Shown here: positions 41,948 to 51,076 of the stretch, in pieces
Numbering within the stretch: the stretch's first letter is position 1
How the letters are laid out: every line of letters begins with the position of its first letter
Assembly (NCBI GenBank): GCA_019636335.1
Contig: JAHBXR010000005.1
Span: 1-64,000 of the forward strand
Direction: 5' to 3'
Length of the DNA: 64,000 nt
Origin: Pirellulales bacterium
GTDB lineage: Bacteria > Planctomycetota > Planctomycetia > Pirellulales > JAEUIK01
Made by a program: the position numbers and the translations under genes
Notes under the pieces: generated by a model
Told to the model about the DNA's origin: nothing
The model's input: the letters and a program-made list of their open reading frames with translations, nothing else
Database searches by the model: none

Positions 41948-42844
41948 GTGGGTAATGAATCGCACATTCGGCTTAAATCCAGCCAATCCTTGTTCGTCAA
42001 CTACACTGGCCTTGGTCTCGTTGCGCTTGCAGTTGCCGCAGCTTTGGAGGCCTTCGCCACGGACACCTTTTCGCCGCAACTCTTGAGCCTCTGGCTGGTC
42101 CTTGCCTCATGGCGGCTTGCTTCTCTCACCGGGGTAAATGAGGAGCCGGAGCCCATTGCGGGGCAAGCCATTGATGGTTCTACCGCCGCGCTGTTCCTCG
42201 GGGAGGAGCAATTCCTCAATGCTCTCGCGCGGTTGGGAGCTTCACGGGATCCGCTGCTCCGCGACCTGGCGGCGCTTAAGTTGGCGGAGGCGGGCGTTGA
42301 GATTGACGAACTGGGGCGCGGTCGAGTGTCGTTCCTGAGCACCGAAGGCTGGCGGACTGCCTACGAACGGCTGTTGCTCTCGCCTGGGCTGGACGAGTAT
42401 CAATCCGTTGCGTGGTTGAAAACCGCTGACTATTGGCAGGATCCGCCCGGTCAGCGGAGCATGGCGGCCAACATCCAGGCGATTAACCAGGGCGTCAGCA
42501 TCGAGCGGATCGTGATTCTGGGCTGGAACTTATGGCCGCCAGAGTGCTCACTTCCAATCGCGGAGACTTGCCGATGGCTTGATGACCAGCACTATCGTGG
42601 AATTACCGTCTGGCTCGTCAGGGAATCGGACTTGGTCAACGAGCCTGACTTGTTGCGTGACTTCGGCGTCTATGGCCAGCGGGCAACCGGAGAACAAGAA
42701 CTGGATGAGCAGTCACGCACTGTGCGTTTCGTGCTCAGCTTCGATTCCGCCGACCTTCGTCTGGCGCGCGAGCGTTTCGACCGGCTCAAGCTATTTGCCG
42801 TTTCCTATGGGGAATTGGTGGATCACGTCCCTTCGCGAGTTTAA
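41948..42844 (+). CDS. Membrane-anchored protein of unknown function
   Basis: A 298-residue protein with two N-terminal hydrophobic helices (about 18-37 and 45-60) and a soluble remainder (VSIERIVILGWNLWPPE; RGITVWLVRESDLVNEPDLL). GTG start at 41948. It is followed after 27 bases by a class V aminotransferase, and the pair probably forms an operon. I do not recognise the family. Confidence 0.62.
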   Translation: MGNESHIRLKSSQSLFVNYTGLGLVALAVAAALEAFATDTFSPQLLSLWLVLASWRLASLTGVNEEPEPIAGQAIDGSTAALFLGEEQFLNALARLGASRDPLLRDLAALKLAEAGVEIDELGRGRVSFLSTEGWRTAYERLLLSPGLDEYQSVAWLKTADYWQDPPGQRSMAANIQAINQGVSIERIVILGWNLWPPECSLPIAETCRWLDDQHYRGITVWLVRESDLVNEPDLLRDFGVYGQRATGEQELDEQSRTVRFVLSFDSADLRLARERFDRLKLFAVSYGELVDHVPSRV

Positions 42845-42871
42845 GATCACGGGTAGCATTGACTATCCACC

Positions 42872-44125
42872 ATGCAATTGGCCCCCACCCGGCTGTATCT
42901 TGACACGGCCAGGCTGGGCCTGATGACGTGCAGCGCCCAGCAGGCCTACTGGGACTTCGCGAAACTCAGCAGCGAAGAGGGCTTGTCGCTGTACGCGACT
43001 CGCTGGCTAACCGAAGGAGCGGTCCTTCATTCTGGGCGAACCGCACCACCATTCCCAGCACTCACCACTTGGCCTGGGATAAACGGCCTGAAAGATGCGG
43101 TTCGTCGTCTCGTCGGAGCTACTTCGACACAAGACGTTCTATTCGCGAGTCGCACCGCCGCACTGGCTCGCTTTGCCATCCTCCAACTCGTCCGCAGTTG
43201 CGAACGGCCATTGACGGTCGATTTGCTGTGGCCCGGTTTCAGGCGACTCTTGGTCCAGGCATGTCGCCGACAGAGCAGGACACTTACGACTGTCCCCCTC
43301 CGGCAAGCCATCTTGTTCCAGCAAGCATCGGCAGTTGGAATCGTCGGGCGGATCCTTTCGACCTATCAGCGATTTGGCTGTGATGGCCTTTTTCTACCGG
43401 CGGTGAGCCATGATGGAATTCAACTGCCTGTAGCAGAGATCGTCCGGCCCCTGGGTAATTTCCGAGCACCGAAATTCGTCGCCGTGGACGGGGCACAAGC
43501 TATTGGGCACCTCTCGTGTGGCAACATCATGCAAGTGGTGGACTTCTACCTTGCAAGCACCCACAAGTGGCTCGGATCCGGACTCCCACTGGGAATCGCG
43601 GTTTGTGGCACTCGGCTCAGTCGCCAGAAATCGGCTCGAATTCCCGACCCCTTGTTTTCGCTGACCCAACAAATGACCGGCGCCTGGGCATGTGGCTTCG
43701 GCGAAACCGTCAACGCGGTCCCCCTCGTCACGGGGTTTGCAGCCATCCAAGAACACCTCAACGACAAGGACGTCCGTCTGAATCACCAACAGCAGAATCG
43801 GACCATGTTGACCGAGGTTGCTCGGACCGCTGGTTGGTCGGTCATCGAGCCCGACTCAGAGTTTCGCACGGGAATCGTGTTGATTCACGCCCCTGTTGAA
43901 ACACTTTGCCAGGAGTCTGAAGCCAAGCTGACAGAACGGTTTCAGCAGTTGGGAATCGCAGTCACCTGTTATGCCGGCGGCTTCGTGCGGTTGTCTGCTC
44001 CGATCTCAAAGATAGCGATGACCGACTTGACCTACCTCCACGAGGCCCTGCGATCCATTGCTAACGGGCGGTCATTGCCAGCTCAGTCGAACTTGTCATC
44101 ATCCTGGCCAGATGTGGTCGCCTGA
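42872..44125 (+). CDS. Class V aminotransferase (cysteine-desulfurase-like fold)
   Basis: A 417-residue PLP-dependent enzyme of aminotransferase class V. The cofactor Lys is in ASTHKWLGSGLPLG near 232, with the PLP-ring Asp/His segment VAVDGAQAIGHL about 25 residues earlier. No clear catalytic Cys loop is visible, so a true cysteine desulfurase (IscS/DndA) role is doubtful. Pairing with a membrane protein in a defence-rich stretch is notable. Its 3' end overlaps the convergent gene by 43 bases. Confidence 0.8.
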   Translation: MQLAPTRLYLDTARLGLMTCSAQQAYWDFAKLSSEEGLSLYATRWLTEGAVLHSGRTAPPFPALTTWPGINGLKDAVRRLVGATSTQDVLFASRTAALARFAILQLVRSCERPLTVDLLWPGFRRLLVQACRRQSRTLTTVPLRQAILFQQASAVGIVGRILSTYQRFGCDGLFLPAVSHDGIQLPVAEIVRPLGNFRAPKFVAVDGAQAIGHLSCGNIMQVVDFYLASTHKWLGSGLPLGIAVCGTRLSRQKSARIPDPLFSLTQQMTGAWACGFGETVNAVPLVTGFAAIQEHLNDKDVRLNHQQQNRTMLTEVARTAGWSVIEPDSEFRTGIVLIHAPVETLCQESEAKLTERFQQLGIAVTCYAGGFVRLSAPISKIAMTDLTYLHEALRSIANGRSLPAQSNLSSSWPDVVA

Positions 44126-44820
44126 TTGCGATCGTCAAATGCCGAGCCATCAAAGGGCTCAAAGGGGCGCACGATTCGGCGGCGATACCGTAGTGCATCG
44201 GCAGACACCAAGTCCATTCCTGCGGTCCGCCGGGCGTGGTTTACCAGTCGCAGCAGATTGAGCAATTGCTGCCGGACCGGCGCATAGGGCTCGAACGGAA
44301 GCCGGCGCAGCTCATGGGCCAACGCGCTGGCTGATCGTTTTGTCGCTACATCGACAAAATATGCCCGCCAGTCTCCATACACGCCCCGTGCAATTTGCAC
44401 TCGGCTGTGCCAGCGGTCGTCTCGTTGCGCTGGCTTGCCGTCCGCCGAGCGGCGACGGTGCCCGCCCCGCTTGTAGCTGATGGAATAGCCGGCGTAAATC
44501 AGCGGTTGTCGACGGATGTCGCGCAACCGGCGCTGCTCTTCGTCAAAGAATGCATGCTGCCCGTAGGTTGCCAGGATGACGAAAAACCGCTCGTGCCGCA
44601 GGTAATGCAGGTTCGCCATGCCTGCCTGTTTACGACGCGCTCGGGCCGACCGAGATATGGCGATGCCGTATTTCGCCAGCAACTTGGCATCGACAGCCCT
44701 GGGATCCTTGTGGGGCGGAATCGTCCCGGTCACATAGAACCAATAGCCGTGCGGCAGGTAGGCGGTTGCCAATTGCTGCACGAAGCCAATCACACTCATT
44801 GCCACGCATCGATATTCCAC
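44083..44820 (-). CDS. Unknown basic protein, convergent with the aminotransferase gene
   Basis: A 245-residue protein rich in Arg, Tyr and His: LATAYLPHGYWFYVTGTIPP, HYLRHERFFVILATYGQHAF, LIYAGYSISYKRGGH. The GTG at 44820 is used; an in-frame ATG at 44799 is an alternative start. It looks like a DNA- or RNA-handling element protein but I cannot name it. Confidence 0.6.
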   Translation of the reverse strand: MEYRCVAMSVIGFVQQLATAYLPHGYWFYVTGTIPPHKDPRAVDAKLLAKYGIAISRSARARRKQAGMANLHYLRHERFFVILATYGQHAFFDEEQRRLRDIRRQPLIYAGYSISYKRGGHRRRSADGKPAQRDDRWHSRVQIARGVYGDWRAYFVDVATKRSASALAHELRRLPFEPYAPVRQQLLNLLRLVNHARRTAGMDLVSADALRYRRRIVRPFEPFDGSAFDDRNQATTSGQDDDKFD

Positions 44821-44882
44821 GATTGCTGATCGGGCTACTCAGAAAACATGCTTCACCAATCCAGCCAATACCGCAGAAAGAT

Positions 44883-44905
44883 GGGGGTTGTTGTGGCCAA
44901 CCCCC
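44883..44905 (-). terminator. GC-rich stem-loop
   Basis: GGGGGTTG (44883-44890) pairs perfectly with CAACCCCC (44898-44905) around a seven-base loop. It lies upstream of the minus-strand gene at 44083-44820. There is no clear T-run on either strand. Confidence 0.4.
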
Positions 44906-46477
44906 GAGCCATTTGAAACCGAAGTGCGGTCCATTGCCGAACGTCACCAACACCACGACTCAGGACTTGCCGGCGCCAATACCGAGGGCGCTATAGCAAG
45001 CCGATTCGTGTGCGGCGTCGCCGACTTTGTTCCACCACCTGGCTTCCGAACCTGCTCGCGAAGTTCATGCACCTGCCGGGTGCGAAACTGTATTCCCCAG
45101 TTCGCACCCTCCAAATTTATAGGCGTATCGCTTCGCCAACCTCGACAGAAAACCGTCGTGCGCTGGGCGCACGTCGATTGTCCATCGTCACAGGCGCGAC
45201 CTCAGAGGACCGACACTCCCGTATCGGTCCGCTCAAGTCGCTACGATGCCAACCAAGGCGGCGGCGCGGCAGCGGCCCCTGATGGGGCGCACTGCCAGCG
45301 GCGCCACGTCTTCCGTTTGGCAAATGCCAGTCATCCCTTTCGTCGTGGCTATTCGCGCCCGGCACCACCCGTAGCGCACCAACGAGCCCCCACTGCCTTG
45401 CAGGGGACATCGCTTACCTACCCGCTCAATTCCCATCGAACGGTTCGGCAACTTCTACTGAGGACCCACTCCCCCACTACGGCTTTTGAATCACCTGGTC
45501 GACCGGAAGCGTCGGCTGCTTTGCGAATCCAAACCCTCAGGCTCGTTCGCGATTACAGACGTCGCTTCCCCAGGCACCGGTTTCCAGCCGGCAGCCGCAG
45601 TGGTTCCCGCGTTAATCATGCGCTTCGCTGTCAGGGTCACGTGACTATCGATCGCAAAACCGAGAACAGAAGATCGTAGGCCGCGCCTCCCGGCAGGGCC
45701 TAGTTTTAGCAAGCGGCGTTTGACGGCCGCTTTGCCATTTCAGGGGGCAGAACACAGAAGCTCCCCCTTACCCACCGATCCCTGTCGTTCGCCACCGCCT
45801 GGGCCCGTTTTCGGCCGCTGGCGGCATTTTCGGCAACGTCTCCCTGACAACTGACCGGCAAGCCCTTTCGCCTTGGCGATCGGGCCTTTCATGGTTGAGC
45901 TTTTCGCCGTCGACGGATTTGCCGTCGATCGCCGAGGCTGGTCAAAGCCCCGGTTCCACCTGTCACCAGGTTGGAAACTCCCCACGCCGGCGCACGTTGA
46001 ACGAACCCTCCGAAGGAAGGCCCGGACCCCGTGGGAGGATTTGCGGTCGCACCCAGTGGCGACCCGCGCACCTACTTTGTCGCATGACGGCTTCGACTCA
46101 CACAGAGTCCAAGCATGTCCGCGTCGCCCAGGCTCCGCGCCTGAGACCATCGGATAGAACGTCAGGATTGCTCGACTGGGATACAAAACCAGCCGCATTA
46201 CTCTGACGAGCCTCCGTCGAGCACGGACAAGCCACTCTCATGGCATCCGGCTCTACCGGCGCAGCACGTGACGGATGGAAAACTCCGTCCCCTTAGCCCG
46301 CTTGGTGGGCGGGTTTACCGGGCGTGCTGCCCAAACGGAAGACCGTTGTCGAAGCGTTTCGCTCTGCACGATCACAAGACCTATCCGCGTCTTGCGAGTC
46401 TGACTCTAGCGAATCGGCATCGCGCCGGCACGCATGAATCATTCGGGCGGGCCTTGCGCCGGCTGATGGCTGGCAAC

Positions 46478-46498
46478 TGGCCGGTTCACAACCGGCCA
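46478..46498. promoter_or_regulatory. Perfect 9-bp inverted repeat upstream of parA
   Basis: TGGCCGGTT-CAC-AACCGGCCA, about 125 bases before the parA start. The size and symmetry fit an operator or partition site for a ParA/ParB-type system. Confidence 0.5.
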
Positions 46499-46567
46499 CG
46501 ATCTTATCCCGCGCATCCAGGGAGACGGGAGCACACTTTTTTCGCTTGCCAAACATTGCGCACGTGT

Positions 46568-46600
46568 GGCACGTTGTCAGCCATGCGCCGGCAACGTGCC
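46568..46600. promoter_or_regulatory. Second inverted repeat upstream of parA
   Basis: GGCACGTTG (46568-46576) is mirrored by CAACGTGCC (46592-46600), ending 24 bases before the parA ATG and just before its AAGGAGG ribosome site. A bound regulator or an mRNA hairpin here could control parA. Confidence 0.5.
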
Positions 46601-46624
46601 GGCTTGCGAGTGGCAAGGAGGCAC

Positions 46625-47443
46625 ATGGCGACCATCGGAATCACAAATCAAAAGGGCGGTTGTGGCAAAACGTCGACCGCCATCAACCTGGCAGCAGGAC
46701 TTGCGGATAGCGGCAAGACGGTGCTGGTCGTCGACCTTGATCCCCAGGCACCGGTAGCACCTGGCCTGGGCGTGACTCCGGCCGAGGATCTGATTCGGAT
46801 GGCAGACGCCGTCAAGTATGGCCGGCTCAGCGAGCTGGTAACGCCGACCACGACACCAGGCCTTTTCGTTGCGCCGGGGGACAACAGCCTCGATCCGGCA
46901 GCCATCGCCAATCAACCGCTGCGCGACACGCTCTTGCAGCGGGCGCTGACCCCACTGCGGCCCCGGTTCGATTTCATCTTGCTCGATACGCCTCCCAATC
47001 TCGATATCGTCACGCTCAACGCCTTCATGGCGGCCGACTGGCTGATTCTGACCAGCGAAGTAGACCGGGAATCGTTCATCAGTCTGAATCGCACGTTGGA
47101 GGTCGCCTTCGAGTATGCCCAGTTTCGTCCAGAAATCGATCCCCAGTATTTCTATCGGGTGCTGGTGACCATCTACGACGCCCGCGAACTGACGATCAAC
47201 GAATGGTTCTCAAAGAACTTCGCCCCCTTGGCCGAACAGAGCTTCCGCACCCGCATCCATCGGGCAACGGCCATCAAGAAGGCCCGTGCCTATGGCCTGT
47301 CGATTTTTGACTACGCCCAACGTTCGCGACTGGCCCTGGCTTCGGCCGGACGGGCCGTCGCCGATTTCGAATCCCTGACCCGTGAGGTATTGGCCCATGA
47401 AGCTCAGAGAAGAAATTCCGGCCACGCTGCCTACGCCGCCTAG
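46625..47443 (+). CDS. parA: ParA-type partition ATPase
   Basis: A 272-residue ParA. The deviant Walker A ITNQKGGCGKTSTAINLA is at about 5-22; LVVDLDPQAPVAPGLG and FILLDTPPNLDIVTLNAF give the Walker A' and B Asp residues. AAGGAGG lies just before ATG 46625; the longer upstream frame is rejected. It should segregate the plasmid-like element with the small overlapping downstream protein. Confidence 0.9.
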   Translation: MATIGITNQKGGCGKTSTAINLAAGLADSGKTVLVVDLDPQAPVAPGLGVTPAEDLIRMADAVKYGRLSELVTPTTTPGLFVAPGDNSLDPAAIANQPLRDTLLQRALTPLRPRFDFILLDTPPNLDIVTLNAFMAADWLILTSEVDRESFISLNRTLEVAFEYAQFRPEIDPQYFYRVLVTIYDARELTINEWFSKNFAPLAEQSFRTRIHRATAIKKARAYGLSIFDYAQRSRLALASAGRAVADFESLTREVLAHEAQRRNSGHAAYAA

Positions 47444-47747
47444 ATTCGAACGACGGATCTCGACCACCGATAAGGTGCGGCAAATTGTCAGCGTTCCGAC
47501 GGAGGTTTGCACGCCGTCGGCTTCGTCGTCGGTTGTTCCCCGGCCGATGGCGCATCCACGCCGGCCGAAACTGACGACCCGCGTGCTGCCCGAACAACTC
47601 GCCTGGATTCATGACGAAGTTGTGCGGTATCGAACGGAGTTTCCCCGGGCACCACGACTCACGGTGGCAGAGTTGGTGCAGATTGCCTTGGAGGAACTGC
47701 GAGAATCAAAAAACCTCGACTACCTTATCGCCAAATTCCGTAGCTGA
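47397..47747 (+). CDS. Small partition partner (ParB-position) protein
   Basis: A 116-residue protein overlapping parA by 47 bases. A disordered Pro/Ser-rich N-terminus is followed by a helical C-terminus (LPEQLAWIHDEVVRYRTEFP, LTVAELVQIALEEL) that could be a ribbon-helix-helix or HTH-like DNA-binding unit. Its place behind parA makes it the likely centromere-binding partner. ATG 47397 chosen because GAGG lies nine bases upstream. Confidence 0.65.
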   Translation: MKLREEIPATLPTPPRFERRISTTDKVRQIVSVPTEVCTPSASSSVVPRPMAHPRRPKLTTRVLPEQLAWIHDEVVRYRTEFPRAPRLTVAELVQIALEELRESKNLDYLIAKFRS

Positions 47748-47870
47748 TGGAGATCCGCATGTATCCTCAACTCAGAACTTCCATAGACGCGATTGCAGCC
47801 AGCCCCGCTAGGTTCTCCGCTTTTTCCTTCAGCGGTTCACAGTGCAATGGCGTGTGGGGAATCCTTATTC

Positions 47871-47952
47871 GTGTTTTCGCTCACCGATGCAGCGATTGCA
47901 TTCGTGCTTTCACTCACCTGCACCCGGTCCGAGCCACGTGTTTTCGCTCACC
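47871..47952 (+). repeat. Three iterons: likely replication origin
   Basis: GTGTTTTCGCTCACC occurs at 47871-47885 and 47938-47952, with a two-mismatch copy GTGCTTTCACTCACC at 47904-47918. The spacing of 33 and 34 bases is close to three helical turns. They lie about 90 bases before the replication initiator gene, the usual position of Rep-binding iterons in a plasmid oriV. Confidence 0.7.
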
Positions 47953-48039
47953 AGAATTCTGGGCAAGTGCCCGGAACGGCAGGGGATTCGGGAAGTAAAG
48001 ATCGATGCTTGAAACACTACTTATGCCTTAAAGGAGCCG

Positions 48040-49305
48040 ATGCAGAAGGGGAGGGGAATCAAGTCAACCAAAGAGACCGCCTGGACCACGGTGAGACATC
48101 TGGCGCCCCGGCTCGTAGAGCAACTGCGACCAACGGCCGTCATCCCCAAAGGGGGGCACGCGAACAAAACAGCCCCGCCAGTCGAAGATCGACCGTCAGC
48201 CGGCACGCTGGCTGCCTTCGACTTCGATCTCGCCGAATTCCCCCTGTTCCGGTTCTCCAAGCGTCCCCGTGGCGCCGACCGCCAGCCGCTTTGCTACGCC
48301 GACACGATCACCGGTCCCCAGGGGCAGCGCGTCGCTCGGAGTTGGCAAGTCTATCCCGGACATTTGGGCTTCGGTGGCGCGACGGCCCAGGTATTGCTGT
48401 TCGACCTGTTGCAGCTCTACCTGGAGCAGGGAGCCTGTGCCTCGCACATTGAGTTCGGCACCTTGCACTCCCTCTTTCGTCGTCGGGGAGAGAGGAACCC
48501 CAGCCGCGATGACTATGCGCGGATGCGCCGCGATATGGACATCCTGCGCGGTTATGACTTCCAGTGCCGCAATGCGTTTTGGGATGCCCGGCGGCGTGCC
48601 TATATCGACATGAACTGGCGGTTGTTCGGTTCGGTGTTCTATTTTCACCAGCGCGCCGGGCTTGTCAGCGAGGAGTTGCCGTATGGCTTCATCGAAGTCA
48701 GTCCAGTGCTTCGGCAAATCGCCCACAGCCGTGGGTTTTTCTCGCTCGGCTTTCCGGCCAGCACCTTCTACCGGCTCAAGCCACTTGAACAACGTTTGGC
48801 CATCTACCTGGCCAAGAAATTCAGTTCGCAACGCACTCATCGTCGCTTCGTCGACGGTGTGGCTACCGCACTGCCCATCGAGGCCGGCCGTTCCCAAGAT
48901 GTTCGCATCACCTTGCAGAAGGCGGCAGAGGGATTGATGCAGCACGGATTGACCTTGTTACGGAGCTTTCACTACGACCGGGCGAAGGATTGTCGTTGGT
49001 TGGCCGTTTTTCAGCGTGGGGAGCGCCCAGCGCAACGGCAACCGTTGCAACTGGTGTCAGGAATACTCAACGAACGCTCGCAGTATCTGGTCGACCAACT
49101 TGTCGAAGCCACTGGGGCCGCAGCCGACGTTGGTTGGTGGACGCAGTGCGTCCGACGTCTAGGGCCGGGGCCGATCGAACGTGCCCTGGGGCAGTTCCGT
49201 GAGTCTCGGCAACTGCGTCACGTGCGGAACCCGCCTGGCTTGATGACCAAGATACTGAAGGATATTGCCCGGGAGGTGGGCATCGGCCTGAAGGGGGGCG
49301 ATTGA
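48040..49305 (+). CDS. Replication initiator protein A family
   Basis: A 421-residue protein resembling plasmid replication initiator protein A: DFDLAEFPLFRFSKRPRG, a SWQVYPGHLGFGGATAQVLL segment, RMRRDMDILRGYDFQCRNAF, and STFYRLKPLEQRLAIYLAKK in a winged-helix-like middle. AAGGAG precedes ATG 48040. Iterons upstream and parA nearby support a role in starting element replication. Its stop abuts that of the convergent toxin gene. Confidence 0.82.
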   Translation: MQKGRGIKSTKETAWTTVRHLAPRLVEQLRPTAVIPKGGHANKTAPPVEDRPSAGTLAAFDFDLAEFPLFRFSKRPRGADRQPLCYADTITGPQGQRVARSWQVYPGHLGFGGATAQVLLFDLLQLYLEQGACASHIEFGTLHSLFRRRGERNPSRDDYARMRRDMDILRGYDFQCRNAFWDARRRAYIDMNWRLFGSVFYFHQRAGLVSEELPYGFIEVSPVLRQIAHSRGFFSLGFPASTFYRLKPLEQRLAIYLAKKFSSQRTHRRFVDGVATALPIEAGRSQDVRITLQKAAEGLMQHGLTLLRSFHYDRAKDCRWLAVFQRGERPAQRQPLQLVSGILNERSQYLVDQLVEATGAAADVGWWTQCVRRLGPGPIERALGQFRESRQLRHVRNPPGLMTKILKDIAREVGIGLKGGD

Positions 49306-49632
49306 TCAGGCAACATCGCCGGGAGTCACATCCGCTTGGGCCGCATGTCGAACGCTCAAGACCACGATCTCCTCGTCACGCACGGTGAACAATATCCGAT
49401 GCGTTTTGCGCCGTCCCACGCCAAACAGGCGTTGCCGCAATTCATAGGGAAATCGATCCGCCTCCCTCGCCAACCCATGCCGTTGAGGATCCTGCTTGAG
49501 GGAGTCCATCGCGGCGAAAATCCCGTCGAACCACCGACTCGCTTCCGTCGGCGAGTGATGTTCCGACCACCAGTGGGCACTGGACTCGATGTCGGCCAGC
49601 GCCCGATGGGACAGCACGAGTCGGTAGGTCAT
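49306..49632 (-). CDS. RelE/ParE-type toxin
   Basis: A 108-residue RelE/ParE superfamily protein: YRLVLSHRALADIESSAHWW, the helical SPTEASRWFDGIFAAMDSL, and the C-terminal strand set HRILFTVRDEEIVVLSVRHA. Overlaps the upstream antitoxin by four bases, giving a standard type II pair that would stabilise the element next to rep and par. Confidence 0.87.
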   Translation of the reverse strand: MTYRLVLSHRALADIESSAHWWSEHHSPTEASRWFDGIFAAMDSLKQDPQRHGLAREADRFPYELRQRLFGVGRRKTHRILFTVRDEEIVVLSVRHAAQADVTPGDVA

Positions 49633-49868
49633 GCCTGCTTGCGGAAACCAAGTTTCTCACGGAGTGCCGTTTCGGCCTCTTCGAGAGGCACGACCCTGCC
49701 GGCTTCCATGTCTGCGATCCCCTCGGCAATCGCGGCCAAGTCATCGTTTTGGTAGGAAAGCGCCTGGAGCGCCTTGCGCAAGACTTCTTCCGTCGACGCG
49801 TATCCGCCGCGCTGCATCTCCCGCGAGATAAGTCGCTCGACATCCGCTGGAACCTGAATCGTCACCAT
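49629..49868 (-). CDS. ParD-like antitoxin
   Basis: A 79-residue protein with a short strand followed by helices (TIQVPADVERLISREMQRGG, YASTEEVLRKALQAL), matching ParD-type ribbon-helix-helix antitoxins, and an acidic C-terminus to bind the toxin. ATG 49868 is used; the longer in-frame start adds an unrelated basic stretch. First gene of the toxin operon. Confidence 0.82.
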   Translation of the reverse strand: MVTIQVPADVERLISREMQRGGYASTEEVLRKALQALSYQNDDLAAIAEGIADMEAGRVVPLEEAETALREKLGFRKQA

Positions 49869-50406
49869 ACCTGTGCTCCCGATTTTACGAGGGGGCTGAC
49901 GCAATCTTCGTCCCTTGCCGATTTCCCTCATCTGGATTCTACCACGGCTACGCGGTGAACGTCCAAAGCTTGACGATCTCGATGCTCCACGCAGGCGTCT
50001 CGCGATGTGATCGACGACGTGGCCTGCCTGCCGTTAGGAAAGCCTCCCCAGCCCCCCCGCGCGAGACTCGCTTATTGCGCGATTGCGGAACACGCTCGCC
50101 TCGCTCCCCCAGGTGGACAGCGTCCTGCACCGCCCGCTCTGGGCCTCACGCTGCAAGGGTCACGCCCGTCGACCCCCGCCCATGCCGCCCGACCACCCCT
50201 GAAGTCGCCGTTCATGCCCCTTGCGGCCGCTCCCGGCCCGCCGCGTTCGGCACAGGACGCTGAACAAAGAAATCGTTTTTTGGCATTGGGGGAGAGCCTC
50301 AGCCAGCTGTGAAAGCTCTCCCCCAACGCCAAAAAACGTCCTGGTGGGGGAGCCGTGATCAACCGCTGACCGGGGTGGCCCCGGCTGCATCTTGGAGACT
50401 GCAAAC
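49869..50406. other. Intergenic region with a long inverted repeat
   Basis: No gene seen over about 540 bases. The stretch contains the 22-base inverted repeat at 50276-50336 and is Pro/Arg/Ala-rich in all frames. Confidence 0.5.
50276..50336. repeat. 22-base inverted repeat with outward T/A ends
   Basis: The arm 50276-50297 (starting TTTTTTGGCATTGG) and arm 50315-50336 (ending CCAACGCCAAAAAA) are complementary at 21 of 22 positions, with a 17-base loop. The T-run is 5' and the A-run 3', the reverse of an intrinsic terminator, so a small transposon-like repeat or protein-binding site is more likely. Confidence 0.55.
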
Positions 50407-51024
50407 ATGACTTACAACGGATGGACGAATCGAGAAACTTGGTTGGTGAATCTTTGGATAGGCAACGAAGAAGGAAGCTATCGCTATTGGCGCGAGGAAG
50501 CCCTACGACATTGGAACCGCGCAATGGAGGATCACGCGGATGACCCCAAACAGCACGCAAAGCAAGACCTGGCAGACCAGCTTAAAGAGGAAATAACCGA
50601 CCAGGCCCCCACGGTGACCGCCGATCTGTATGCGGACCTCATGGATTGCGCCTTGTGCGAAATCGACTGGTGGGAAATCGCCGATCACTTGCTGACAGAG
50701 TTCGCGGAGCAAACCACTGCGCCAGAAAAGAACGCCGATCGCGTTGAACGGTTGGCAGGTGTCAGTTTTCCCTTGGGGCTGTTGGTAGCCACGCCTGGCG
50801 CTTTGGATCGGGTTCCTCATGAAGAGCGATTGATCGCCCTGGGACGCCATGCGGATGGCGATTGGGGAGATTGCTGCCCCGAAGACTGGCATTCGAACAA
50901 CTCGGCGTTAGCTGACGGTTTGCGTCTCTTTTCCGTCTACCACACCTTTGGCGGTACCAAGTTCTGGATTATCACCGAGGCGGATCGTTCCGTGACCACG
51001 ATCTTGTTGCCCGAAGAATACTGA
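50407..51024 (+). CDS. DUF7249-like plasmid/phage protein
   Basis: A 205-residue protein beginning MTYNGWTNRETWLVNLWIGN, a signature opening of a family common on plasmids and phages (DUF7249, from memory). It is acidic in the middle (LADQLKEEITDQAPTVTADL), with a Trp-rich EIDWWEIADHLL. The C-terminal third appears extra for the family. Function unknown. ATG 50407 fits the family start. Confidence 0.75.
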   Translation: MTYNGWTNRETWLVNLWIGNEEGSYRYWREEALRHWNRAMEDHADDPKQHAKQDLADQLKEEITDQAPTVTADLYADLMDCALCEIDWWEIADHLLTEFAEQTTAPEKNADRVERLAGVSFPLGLLVATPGALDRVPHEERLIALGRHADGDWGDCCPEDWHSNNSALADGLRLFSVYHTFGGTKFWIITEADRSVTTILLPEEY

Positions 51025-51076
51025 TGTTCTCGACGGGGCCTCTGGCCCCGTCTTTCTCACCGGGCACCTCGATGCC

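Larger units (their letters stand above)
44821..46624. other. 1.8-kb GC-rich region without a supported gene
   Basis: Long frames exist on both strands (for example plus 44888-45679 and minus 45740-46198), but they are Arg/Pro/Ser-rich and low in complexity, and have neither ribosome sites nor family resemblance. Structures seen are a hairpin at 44883-44905 and two inverted repeats at 46478-46498 and 46568-46600 before parA. It may hold a structured RNA, a partition site or decayed genes. Confidence 0.55.

Noticed and set aside
42872..44125. Possible DndA of a DNA phosphorothioation system
   Set aside because: No dndB, C, D or E genes are nearby and no clear catalytic Cys loop is visible, so only class V aminotransferase is called.
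44888..45679. A 263-codon plus-strand open frame
   Set aside because: Arg/Pro/Ser-rich low-complexity product, no ribosome site and no family resemblance; comparable frames exist on the other strand.
47871..47952. The three repeats considered as a CRISPR array
   Set aside because: Only three 15-base repeats with 18-19 base gaps, no cas genes, and a position next to a replication initiator. Iterons explain them better.
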